Of a DNA stretch of 64,000 nucleotides, positions 37,150 to 47,764 are shown piece after piece. Numbering within the stretch: position 1 is the first letter of the stretch; the number at the start of each line of letters is the position of its first letter. Made by a program: the position numbers and the translations under genes. This DNA comes from Nematostella vectensis (lineage: Eukaryota; Cnidaria; Anthozoa; Actiniaria; Edwardsiidae). The notes under the pieces were generated by a model. That model did not search any database, was not told the DNA's origin, and saw nothing but the letters and a program-made list of their open reading frames with translations. Location: contig NC_064036.1 of the NCBI RefSeq assembly GCF_932526225.1, forward strand, positions 18,932,953 through 18,996,952. The letters are read 5' to 3'.

Positions 37150-38290
37150 AATTCAAACCTACGCGTCATACTAGGATCGGTAAAGAGGGGATGTCTGTCA
37201 TATGTACCTAGGCGTCATACTAGGATCGGTAAAGAGGGGACGATAATCATATGTACCTAGGCGTCATACTAGGATCGGTAAAGAGGGGACGATAATCATA
37301 TGTACCTAGGCGTCATACTAGGATCGGTAAAGAGGGGACGATAATCATATGTACCTATACGCGTTATACTAGGATCATCGGTAAAGAGGGGACGATAATC
37401 ATATGTACCTATACGCGTCATACTAGGATCGGTAAAGAGGGGACGATAATCATATGTACCTACGCGTCATACTAGGGTTGGTAAAGAGGGGACGTTTATC
37501 ATATGTACCTACGCGTCATACTAGGATCGGTAAAGAGGGGACGTCTGTCATATGTACCTAGGCGTCATACTAGGATCGGTAAAGAGGGGACGATAATCAT
37601 ATGTACCTATACGCGTCATACTAGGATCGGTAAAGAGGGGACGTCTGTCATATGTACCTAGGCGTCATACTAGGATCGGTAAAGAGGGGACGATAATCAT
37701 ATGTACCTATACGCGTTATACTAGGATCATCGGTAAAGAGGGGACGATAATCATATGTACCTATACGCGTCATACTAGGATCGGTAAAGAGGGGACGATA
37801 ATCATATGTACCTACGCGTCATACTAGGGTTGGTAAAGAGGGGACGTTTATCATATGTACCTACGCGTCATACTAGGATCGGTAAAGAGGGGACGTCTGT
37901 CATATGTACCTAGGCGTCATACTAGGATCGGTAAAGAGGGGACGATAATCATATGTACCTACGCGTCATACTAGGATCGGTAAAGAGGGGACGTCTGTCA
38001 TATGTACCTAGGCGTCATACTAGGATCGGTAAAGAGGGGACGATAATCATAAAGAGGGGACGATAATCATATGTACCTATACGCGTCATACTAGGATCGG
38101 AAAAGAGGGGACGATAATCATATGTACCTACGCGTCGTACTAGGATCGGTAAAGAGGGGACGTTTATCATATGTACCTACGCGTCGTACTAGGATCGGTA
38201 AAGAGGGGACGTTTATCATATGTACCTACGCATCATACTAGGATCATCGGTAAAGAGGGGACGTTTATCATATGTACCTACGCGTCAAGT
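37150..38290. repeat. 49-bp minisatellite with a 352-bp higher-order period
   Basis: About 23 units of GGATCGGTAAAGAGGGGACG followed by ATAATCATATGTACCTAGGC and GTCATACTA repeat with a 49-bp basic period (37174, 37223, 37272). Variant units recur 352 bp apart: CGCGTTATACTAGG at 37360 and 37712, and TAGGGTTGG at 37473 and 37825. That is seven units per higher-order block. The array lies between the two divergent synaptotagmin-like genes. Each unit contains GATCGGTAAAG, which resembles a 5' splice site. Confidence 0.93.
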
Positions 38291-40717
38291 GTGGCAAGAG
38301 TTGCGCTGTGACGCTGAATCAAGCCTAACTTACACACGCCTGCGAAAAGACAATGCCTTGATACGAATTTTAAAAGAGCGCAGTCGCTTTCATGATTTTA
38401 TACCCTTAATCCGTAAACGCAATCGAGTTTCCTGTGTGCGTTTTAAAACACAGGATAACCAATTACCCTTTAGCGTGTAAGGCCTGCGGCATAACGTCAT
38501 TACTAGTTATAGGGTTGACCTTTTTGAGAGCGATTAGAGTGCCTATCAATTTCGCAGTTATTGGGAATGCTTAGCGAGCCTCTCATGTTTTGCATATAAA
38601 CACAAGGGAACGCGAAACAGCCTCAGGTAAACCCGCATAGCGCATATCACCATCAAGTAAACCCGCATAGCGGTTAACAACGCGCATCAAGTAGCGGTAG
38701 CGGGTACTGGATAACCGGAGACTTGCTTTCATCAAAACAGGTGTGTGAGAAATGAATTTCTTGTCGTGCTCTGAACCTCATGGTTTTTAGAGCTTTTTGT
38801 AGATAAAAAATCCCTTACATTTTTAAATCCATGAAAAATAAGCAAAATATAAGTAAAATTCAAACTGCGCTTTAAGCGCCGGCTGACAATTCTTGTTGAC
38901 GTTATAGTGCATGTTGTTCGTCAGCACCAGGTTTAAAAATGCCGGATTAGGGTAACAATATACGATATTATGTGAGATGGAAAAAAAATCGGTGTACTAA
39001 AGGGCAATAATTTCCTCATCAACTATATATAAAAGCAAACAAAATGGGATAGGAAATGATCAATACAAAAAAATATATTCATAACATGAGCCAGCGTGTA
39101 GTAAAATGAGCCAATCACAGGCCAGTTCGAACAGAAGGGTGACTAGCGAATAGTCCATGCAAATAAACACAAGATCGACGAGTGAGCAACGGAAAATATC
39201 AAGGGGCTAAATAGAAAATAATGCACAACACAAGGTAAACATAAAAGCGTAACCCGTCGATATTTAGAAGCATGGGAAAATGTGTTAATTATAATCAATT
39301 TCTTGAAAGCTTTAACTGTGTCAGTTCTTTCGATTTTGTACGTTTTGATTTGCAAATGTTTGAAGGAGCAAAACAAAGAAAAATAAAAAGCTGTGTTTAT
39401 CCTGCGCTTTTTTCGTAGAACTTTGTTTTCCTTTATAGCATCGATGGAGTAAACCTTCTAACGCAATAATTTTTTTAAACGCTAATTGCTGGTTAGATTT
39501 TTGACGATTTTGATAATAGTAGCACCGCTGGCACCACGCTTTTTAAAAATAGGTGATCTGTATTTATCAGTATACTTAGGAATCGTAAAGAGAAGTAGAA
39601 ATTAATCATATTTCCCAACTTGTAAATTTCAATTCGAGGATTTTTTGCTGTTGCGCATTTGAATTCGGTTAAATTCGCTATAGCCGTCTAGATGGAGCGG
39701 GAAAAAACATTACTTTCTATCTGTCAGGTCTTTAAATTTCGAGATATTTGATATGCTTTGACGGAAGATATTAATGGCATGGTGTTGCCTTATAAACACT
39801 CGTGTTTAACTCTAGTAGGGTAGTATAGAATTAGAACTTTTGTTGCACAAATGAATTCGTGAGTTTCGTCGGGAAAATATTGATTTATTTTTAAGGGTTA
39901 GGCAAGGAGACCCAATAAATATATCACATCTTTTATTGATTTATTTTGTTTATAATAAAGCCAGAAATGCAAGTAAAGGAAAGAGAAACAGGGCGAACCA
40001 AAAATGATAATATTATTGCATTTTTATAACCTTTGCTATAGTTAATTAACGCGCAACCTGTCACATTGATTATCGTTTCCATACTACTCAATCCTTGTAC
40101 ACTTCTAGAAGTGATAACCTTTAAAATAACGATAACGTTTAAAATAAGCTTTCCGTATAATCGCACTGCTTTGGCACATTTTTACTCGCGCGAGAGGAAA
40201 ATATATATCGACATTATTTTACCAAATTCAGGTTGCCGGGAAACCGGCACTTTCTAACAAAGAAACTTTCAGGCTTGTTCATAAGCGCTGAATAAGTTGC
40301 TTTTTTATTGGTTATCCTGCATCTAAAAGCCGGTGCGCGCGCTAGTTTGCCAACCAGAAAGTCATTATATTTCTTAAATGTACTCATTTTGGATAATTTT
40401 AGATTTTCTTTTTTTTTTTTTCAAAAAAAATATCGGAAATGCTGCTTAAAAAGTCTGTCTTATAGTATGAATGGAAGATAGAGGAAGTAGAGTACAACCT
40501 TGATATAACGGGACAAAAGACCGAAAGTTTTGCATGGAGACCAGAGACCGAAAGTTTCGCATCGAGAAAATCGTCACATGTTCACTCATCATGAATTTTA
40601 CAATTTTATGTGATGATTAGGCGCATAGAAAGTCAGGATAAATGAAACAATAAAAACACAGTGTCATCTTTTTACAGAAGTTTATGAGAATTATCAGCCC
40701 TTCCTCACGAAGGGGGG
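38291..40717. other. Intergenic between divergent synaptotagmin-like genes
   Basis: No gene was recognised. A short repeat of AAGTAAACCCGCATAGCG occurs at 38630-38680, and the rest is AT-rich. The missing 5' exon(s) of the plus-strand synaptotagmin-like gene, including its membrane segment, should lie here or between 40787 and 41254, but I could not identify them. Confidence 0.5.
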
Positions 40718-40787
40718 TGACGTCACCAAGAAAAGTAGTGACGTCACGAAAGAAAGAGTGACGTCACGGTGAAGAGTGGATGAGTCA
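40718..40787. promoter_or_regulatory. Cluster of three CRE palindromes and one AP-1 site
   Basis: TGACGTCA occurs at 40718-40725, 40739-40746 and 40759-40766, and TGAGTCA at 40781-40787. Start-to-start spacing is 21, 20 and 22 bp, about two helical turns. The cluster is roughly 470 bp upstream of the first recognised exon of the plus-strand synaptotagmin-like gene. In animals TGACGTCA is bound by CREB/ATF and TGAGTCA by AP-1 bZIP dimers. Promoter function is inferred. Confidence 0.65.
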
Positions 40788-41254
40788 CGGAGAGGAGAAA
40801 CATCATAAGGGAAGAAAATGGGCGGAGCATTGGCAGGCGAGACCCAGGTGACGGAGGATGAGAAGGCGCAAGCAAAAGGTGCCACAATAACGAACAAAAC
40901 AACAAACAAACAAAACAATAAACAAAACGTCGACGCCATGTTGAATTGCGCCCCCTAAAATCGTCCCAGTATGCAGTTCGCTTGTTAACTCGACCCAATA
41001 CCCTTGCAACGTACAAATGGCGAATAGATATCATCGAAAAGATTGAGCCACTTTTCCCAATCTAGAGAGGGAGAAAGAGAGGGGGAGGGTGTGATCTTGT
41101 CCCATTCGGTCGCAAATCACTACCATACTAGGGTGTTCTGGACGGAGACGGGGGGTGGGGGGGTGGGAGGGAGGGAGGGAGGGAGAAAGGGTGAGAGGGA
41201 CGGGGTGCTCTTGTCCTATTCGCAGATCACTACCATTCTACTAAATTTCCTCAG

Positions 41255-44200
41255 AATCACGCGAGTTCTCCATTCCCAAGAAATACGAGCCATCCGAGCA
41301 GAGGCGGTCCTCGTCAGTCGTCTCGTCAAACATCGGAGCCATCGACACAACCGCCTACACTCAGTGTAACGAGCTCGCCATCGCACTAGCACAGCCGCCC
41401 GAGCCTCCCCCTCTAGGGACGCTACTCTTCGAGGCGCGCTACCAAAAGTACGAAGAGCAACTGACAATTCACCTGATTGGTGCAAAGCGACTTCCGGTCA
41501 GACATCACGTGATCGATGTCGGCGACTGCCCGCATTATGACGTCATGCCATGTGACCCTAAAGTGCTGGTTTGTCTCTTGCCGGATGAGAAACCTGTGCT
41601 AGAGTCGTACGTAAAGCAATCCACGTGGGACCCCAACTTCGATGAGACGTTCGTTTTTAAACTGAATACGAATGAGGTGAAGGAGAAGACGCTGCGCTTT
41701 TCGGTGTACGACTGTACAAGGCTACATAAGCTATGCCCCATCGGCCACACCCTTTTCTCTCTCAAGGGGCAAGACCTGGACGGGACGATGGCCGTAGAGA
41801 GAGCGATCAAGCCCCAATGTCAGGTAAAGTAGAGAGATCAAGCCCCAATGTCAGGTAAAGTAGAGAGAGATCAAGCCCCAATGTCAGGTAAAGTAGAGAG
41901 ATCAAGCCCCAATGTCAGGTAAAGTAGAGAGATCAAGCCCCAATGCCAGGTAAAGTAGAGAGATCAAGCCCCAATGCCAGGTAAAGTGGAGAGAGATCAA
42001 GCCCCAATGTCAGGTAAAGTAGAGAGAGATAAAGCCCCAATGTCAGGTAAAGTAGAGAGAGATGAAGCCCCAATGCCAGGTAAAGTAGAGAGAGATCAAG
42101 CCCCAATGTCAAGTAAAGTAGAGAGATAAAGCCCCAATGTCAGGTAAAGTAGAAAGAGATCAAGCCCCAATGTCAGGTAAAGTAGAGAGAGATAAAGCCC
42201 CAATGCCAGTTAAAGTAAAGAGATGAAGCCCCAATGCCAGGTAAAGTAGAGAGAGATCAAGCCCCAATGTCAGGTAAAGTAGAGAGATCAAGCACCAATG
42301 TCAGGTAAAGTAGAGAGATCAAGCCCCAATGCCAGGTAAAGTAGAGAGATCAAGCCCCAATGTCAGGTAAAGTTAAGAGATCAAGCCCCAATGTCAGGTA
42401 AAGTAAAGAGATGAAGCCCCAATGCCAGGTAAAGTAGAGAGTGATCAAGCCCCAATGTCAGGTAAAGTAGAGAGATCAAGCCCCAATGTCAGGTAAAGTA
42501 GAGAGATCAAGCCCCAATGCCAGGTAAAGTAGAGAGAGATCAAGCCCCAATGTCAGGTAAAGTAGAGAGATCAAGCCACAATGTCAGGTAAAGTAGAGAG
42601 ATCAAGCCCCAATGCCAGGTAAAGTAGAGAGATCAAGCCCCAATGTCAGGTAAAGTAGAGAGATCAAGCCCCAATGTCAGGTAAAGTAGAGAGATCAAGC
42701 CCCAATGCCAGGTAAAGTAGAGAGATCAAGCCCCAATGCCAGGTAAAGTTGAGAGATCAAGCCCCAATGTCAGGTAAAGTAGAGAGATCAAGCCCCAATG
42801 TCAGGTAAAGTAGAGAGAGATCAAGCCCCAATGTCAGGTAAAGTAGATAGATCAAGCCCCAATGCCAGGTAAAGTAGAGAGATCAAGCGCCAATGCCAGG
42901 TAAAGTAAAGAGATCAAGCCCCAATGCAAGGTAAAGTAGAGAGATCAAGCGCCAATGCCATGTAAAGTAGAGCGATCAAGCCCCAATGTCAGGTAAAGTA
43001 GAGAGATCAAACCCCAATGTCAGGTAAAGTAGAGAGAGATCAAGCCCCAATGTCAGGTAAAGTAGAGAGAGATCAAGCCCCAATGCCAGGTAAAGTAGAG
43101 AGATCAAGCCCCAATGCCAGGTAAAGTAGAGAGATCAAGCCCCAATGTCAGGTAAAGTGGAGAGAGATCAAGCCCCAATACAGGTAAAGTAGAGAGATAA
43201 AGCCCCAATGCCAGGTAAAGTAGAGAGATCAAGCCCCAATGTCAGGTAAAGTAGAGAGATCAAGCCCCAATGTCAGGTAAAGTAGAGAGATCAAGCCCCA
43301 ATGCCAGGTAAACTAGAGAGATCAAGCCCCAATGCCAGGTAAAGTAAAGAGATCAAGCCCCAATGTCAGGTAAAGTAGAAAGAGATCAAGCCCCAATGTC
43401 AGGTAAAGTGGAGAGATCAAGCCCCAATGCCAGGTAAAGTGGAGAGAGATCAAGCCCCAATGTCAGGTAAAGTAGAGAGAGATCAAGCCCCAATGCCAGG
43501 TAAAGTAGAGAGATCAAGCCCCAATGCCAGGTAAAGTAGAGAGAGATCAAGCCCCAATGTCAGTTAAAGTAAAGAGATCAAGCCCCAATGAACGGTCGTC
43601 AGCACGCGTCGTTGACTGGCAGTCTAAGGTCACACCAGGCTAGTACCTTAGTTTGTATGGCTCAAGACTTTGAACCGACATGTGTTAGTTATCCCTTACA
43701 AAGGCCAAACTAATGCGACAACTAGTACGAGGGCCAAAACCATCATCTCAGAGGCGAGTTTGCCGCAGTGCCACCCTTGGGCAGACTTGACTTTAGTCGA
43801 TGGACGATAATGACCACACCCGTTTTACATCTTCAGACCTTGTATATGACCAGAACAGTTAAGCTACAATATATTAAGTATGGCCTTGGCCAAGTGAGTA
43901 AAGGAGTTTGGGATCTAGTATTATGTACAGAACCTAATATAATAAACAGCATCTGGTATGGCATATACGACAGGCCCGTACACAGGATTTTTCTTGGGGG
44001 TGGGGGTGCGAAATCCTTAAAAGTGGACCTAATTTTTCCTGGGGGAGGGGGAGGGCTTCAGTTAACTGATAAAAATCTGACCACCCTCAAAAGAACAAAA
44101 CGGGATTTTTTATGGCTTTGCAGTATCTCCAAGGGACGTTTATTGTCGGATTTGGCTACAAATAAAGTCTTAATTACGGATTAATGACTTACCAAAGTGA

Positions 44201-46831
44201 TCTAGCTTATGTTTTATAGTTTTGTCTACAAATAGCACGTCTATTGAGAGCCGAAAATGGACTTTCGCACCCCTCCCCCCCTGGGCACGGGCCTGTACAC
44301 AATCTGATATAATATACGGGACCTGTATGGCATATACAAGATCTGATATAATATACGGGACCTGTATGGCATGTACTAGATCTGATATAATATACGGGAC
44401 CTGTATGGCATATACGAGATCTGATATAATATACAGGACCTGTATGGCATATACGATATCTTATATAATATACGGCACCTGTATGGCATATATGAGATCT
44501 GATTTTCGCTTGTTTTGGCAGACGTACGGGCACAGTCGTGGTGAGATTTCCTTGTCTCTTACGTACAACCCCGGTACCTCAAGGCTGGTGGTGGGTGTGC
44601 GACAAGCACGCAACATACTACAATTTGAAGGCCACGCCCATAAAGGTACCAACCTATAGCCAAGATAGATAAGGTACCAGCCTATAGCCACACCTACCTT
44701 AAGATAAGGTACCAACCTATAGCCACACCTACCTTAAGATAAGGTACCAACCTATAGCTACACCTACCTTAAGATAAGGTACCGACCTACAGCCACATCT
44801 ACCTCCCGATAAGGCACCAACCTATAGCCACATCTACCTCCCAATAAAGTACCAACGTATAGCCACATCTACCTCCCGATAAAGTACCAACATATAGCCA
44901 CACCTACCTCCCGATAAGGTACCAACCTATAGCCACACCTACCTTAAGACAAGGTATCAACCTATAGCCACACCTACCTTAAGACAGGGTACCAACCTAT
45001 AGCCACACCTACCTGAAGATAAGGTACCAGCCAAGAGCCACACCTACCTTAAGATAAGGTATCAACCTATAGCCACATCTACCTTAAGACAGGGTACCAG
45101 CCAAGAGCCACACCTACCTTAAGATAAGGTACCAACCTATAGCCACACCTACCTTAAGATAAGGTACCAACCTATAGCCACATCTACCTTAAGACAAGGT
45201 ACCAAAATATAGCCACACCTACCTTAAGACAAGGTACCAACCTATAGCCACATCTACCTTAAGATAAGGTACCAACCTATAGCCACACCTACCTCCCGAT
45301 AAGGTACCAACCTATAGCCACACCTACCTCCCGATAAGGTACCAACCTATAGCCACACCTACCTTAAGACAAGGTATCAACCTATAGCCACACCTACCTT
45401 AAGACAGGGTACCAACCTATAGCCACACCTACCTTAAGACAGGGTACCAGCCAAGAGCCACACCTACCTTAAGATAAGGTACCAACCTATAGCCACATCT
45501 ACCTTAAGACAAGGTACCAAAATATAGCCACACCTACCTTAAGACAGGGTACCAACCTATAGCCACATCTACCTTAAGATAAGGTACCAACCTATAGCCA
45601 CACCTACCTTAAGATAAGGTACCAACCTATAGCCACACCTACCTCCCGATAAGGTACCAACCTACAGCCACATCTACCTCCCGATAAGGTACCAACCTAT
45701 AGCCACATCTACCTCCCGATAAGGTACCAACCTATAGCTACACCTACCTAAAGACAAGGTACCAACCTATAGCCACACCTACCTCCCGATAAGGTACCAA
45801 CCTATAGCCAAGATAGATAAGGTACTAACCTATAGCCACACCTACCTTAAGATAAGGTACCAACCTATAGCCACATCTACCTTAAGATAAGGTACCAACC
45901 TAGAGCCACACCTACCTCAAGATAAGGTACCAACCTATAGCTACACCTACCTAAAGACAAGGTACCAACCTATAGCCACACCTACCTCCCGATAAGGTAC
46001 CAACTTATAGCCAAGATAGATAAGGTACTAACCTATAGCCACACCTACCTTAAGATAAGGTACCAACCTATAGCCACAACTCCCTAAAGATAAGGCACCA
46101 ACCTATAGCCACACCTACCTCCTGATAAGGTACCAACCTATAGCCACACCTACCTTAAGACAAGGTACCAACCTATAGCCACACCTACCTTAAGACAAGG
46201 TACCAACCTATAGCCACACCTACCTTAAGACAAGGTACCAACCTATAGCCACACCTACCTTAAGACAAGGCACCAACCTATAGCCACACCTACCTTAAGA
46301 CAAGGTATCAACCTATAGCCACACCTACCTTAAGACAGGGTACCAACCTATAGCCACATCTACCTCAAGATAAGGTACCAACCTATAGCCACACCTACCT
46401 TAAGATAAGGTACCAACCTATAGCCACACCTACCTTATCATCATCATCATCATCATGCACACTTGCCCATCATGCATTACGTGGTCTATAGAGTTTGAGT
46501 AAAACATATTCTTTGTCTAGAGTACTTTGTCAAGATCAGTCGCATCCATCTAAACCGCAAAGTGAAGACCAAACGAACGCCATCAACCGACGGCGATGCA
46601 AGCCCCATCTTTAAACACGACATGTCATTCAACATTCCCACAGAACAGCTGAGTGACTCGTGCCTAGTCCTCTCGCTGATGAACCATGGGGTTGTGCGAG
46701 GCTCAACCACTATTGGCCGTGTGGTCCTGGGGCCATATGTGTTTGGCAGTGGGAATGAGAGGAGTCACTGGGGAAGAATGATCCGCTCGCCCTTAAACAC
46801 TATTGAACAATGGCATTCATTGTATTTATAA
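41255..46831 (+). CDS. Synaptotagmin-like protein, C2A-C2B (5' end missing)
   Basis: Exons 41255-41823, 44522-44645 and 46521-46831 chain in phase (enter phase 1, then 0 and 1) to a TAA stop. The first exon encodes a linker (IPKKYEPSEQRR, then a Pro-rich stretch). C2A follows from PLGTLLFEARYQKYEEQ to ERAIKPQCQ. C2B runs from GEISLSLTYNPGTSRLVV to the family ending IEQWHSLYL. C2A has an unusual loop-1 insertion (VIDVGDCPHYDVMPCDPK) and its loop 3 reads VYDCTRLHKLCPIG. C2B reads HKEYFVKIS and LMNHGVVRGSTTIG, so calcium ligands are largely absent. The last exon is 311 nt with the same phase as in the minus-strand neighbour, supporting common descent. The upstream membrane-anchor exon was not found. 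Both internal introns are mostly minisatellite starting at the donor. Confidence 0.82.
41824..43592 (+). repeat. 31-33-bp minisatellite copied from an exon-donor junction
   Basis: The C2A exon ends AGAGAGCGATCAAGCCCC then AATGTCAG, and the intron begins GTAAAGT. The next bases are a near-copy of the same exon end, AGAGAGATCAAGCCCC then AATGTCAG, again followed by GTAAAGT. This continues for about 55 units to 43592. Each unit holds about 24 exonic bases and a donor. Using any downstream donor would add V-K and then an in-frame TAG. Confidence 0.95.
43971..44295. mobile_element. hAT-like MITE, copy 2, inserted in a minisatellite
   Basis: The left end is CAGGCCCGTACACAGGATTT and the right end is CCCTGGGCACGGGCCTG, an inverted repeat. 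The body matches copy 1 at 4832-5082. The element interrupts a 39-bp repeat unit: the left flank ends GGCATATACGA and the right flank continues TACACAATCTGATATAAT. This suggests a decayed 7-8-bp target-site duplication of TATACGA. Confidence 0.8.
44296..44510. repeat. 39-bp minisatellite
   Basis: Units of GATATAATATACGGGACCTG followed by TATGGCATATACAAGATCT begin at 44306, 44345, 44384, 44423, 44462 and 44501, exactly 39 bp apart. A diverged unit lies left of the MITE at about 43930-43970. It is intronic and ends about 10 bp before the C2B exon acceptor. Confidence 0.93.
44646..46437 (+). repeat. 35-bp minisatellite starting at a splice donor
   Basis: The exon ends GGCCACGCCCATAAAG and the intron starts GTACCAACCTATAGCC. 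The intron then repeats a unit made of GATAAG, GTACCAACCTATAGCC and ACACCTACCTTAA about 50 times with a 35-bp period (45126, 45161). Every unit recreates AAG followed by GTACCAACC, the donor context. Variant units (CTCCCGATAAGG, AGACAGGG, AAGAGCCACA) recur in blocks, indicating later block duplication. Confidence 0.93.
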
Positions 46832-47229
46832 AGCTGTGGACATGGCCAAAAAATGCTGGAAACCGATTTGCTGAGGACTATTGGGGTTTTGGCGGTAGCA
46901 GGGTTTTTTTTAGGGAGAAATGGAATTATTTTCTATTCTATATATAACTTTTCTTCATTGAGCCTGAGGCTAAATTATGAATCTATATTTTCAAGGATGT
47001 CAACAGTGCAGTTTTAATATGACACCTTTTTAGTACCAAACTGATACATACATCACGGGGAATAGACGAAAGAATATTATTAAACTCAGTTATCAAATGA
47101 CTGTGCAATCACATCCCTCACCATTATTCTTACAGCCACCAAATACCTAATTCAAGAAAGGTTGTCAGTACAAATGGCGAATAGCAGTTCCAAGACCGCA
47201 GGTGCTTATGGGTTCTAATTATTTGCAAA

Positions 47230-47235
47230 AATAAA
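47230..47235 (+). terminator. Possible poly(A) signal
   Basis: AATAAA lies about 400 nt after the stop of the plus-strand synaptotagmin-like gene. It is the first good signal I noticed in a T/A-rich 3' flank. Confidence 0.4.
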
Positions 47236-47685
47236 TGTTTTAAATGGACTCCAGAGATGCCGGAGCCAGACATTGATGACATTCAATGGACTACCATATG
47301 ATTGATCCATATTTTCCTGCATTTGGTTAATATAATAATACCCATGGTATTTTACGGTTGTTGAACTTACCAATCGACATCTGCCGTTACACTGACAACA
47401 TTTTATTATATACTAACATTTGTCAGCATATGTTAAGGCCAGTAACAAGGGGGGGGGAGTAGTTCGGTAGGAGGTCCACTGTGATGAAGGAAAATTGGGC
47501 ACCACTGCGAGCTAGCTACCTAAGTAAAAATGGCTAGATAAGTAATGAGCCCTTCGCTCAAAATCCTGGATTGCTTCTAGTCTGTCAGATGTCTTTGTTT
47601 CTTTTGCTCATTTGAAAGATAAAGAGATGAGTATGCGTTTACCAGGTGTTTCTATAGCGAAAAACCGGCCTCAAGCAATTATTAG

Positions 47686-47764
47686 CCACCATCTTGGATT
47701 TTGAGGAAAAATAAAAAAAGGGGGAGGGAGCGTTTTTCATTTTGCTCAAAATCCAAGATGGCGG
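47686..47764. repeat. Foldback inverted repeat, 20-bp arms
   Basis: CCACCATCTTGGATTTTGAG (47686-47705) pairs with CTCAAAATCCAAGATGGCGG (47745-47764) at 19 of 20 positions across a 39-bp purine/T-rich spacer. It could be the core of a small foldback element. The arms also contain the YY1-like core CCATCTTGG. Confidence 0.75.

Noticed and set aside
40694-40939. 81-codon minus-strand frame with a signal-peptide-like start
   Set aside because: The hydrophobic start is a translation of TTTG-type low-complexity DNA, and the rest overlaps the CRE cluster; no domain or splice support.
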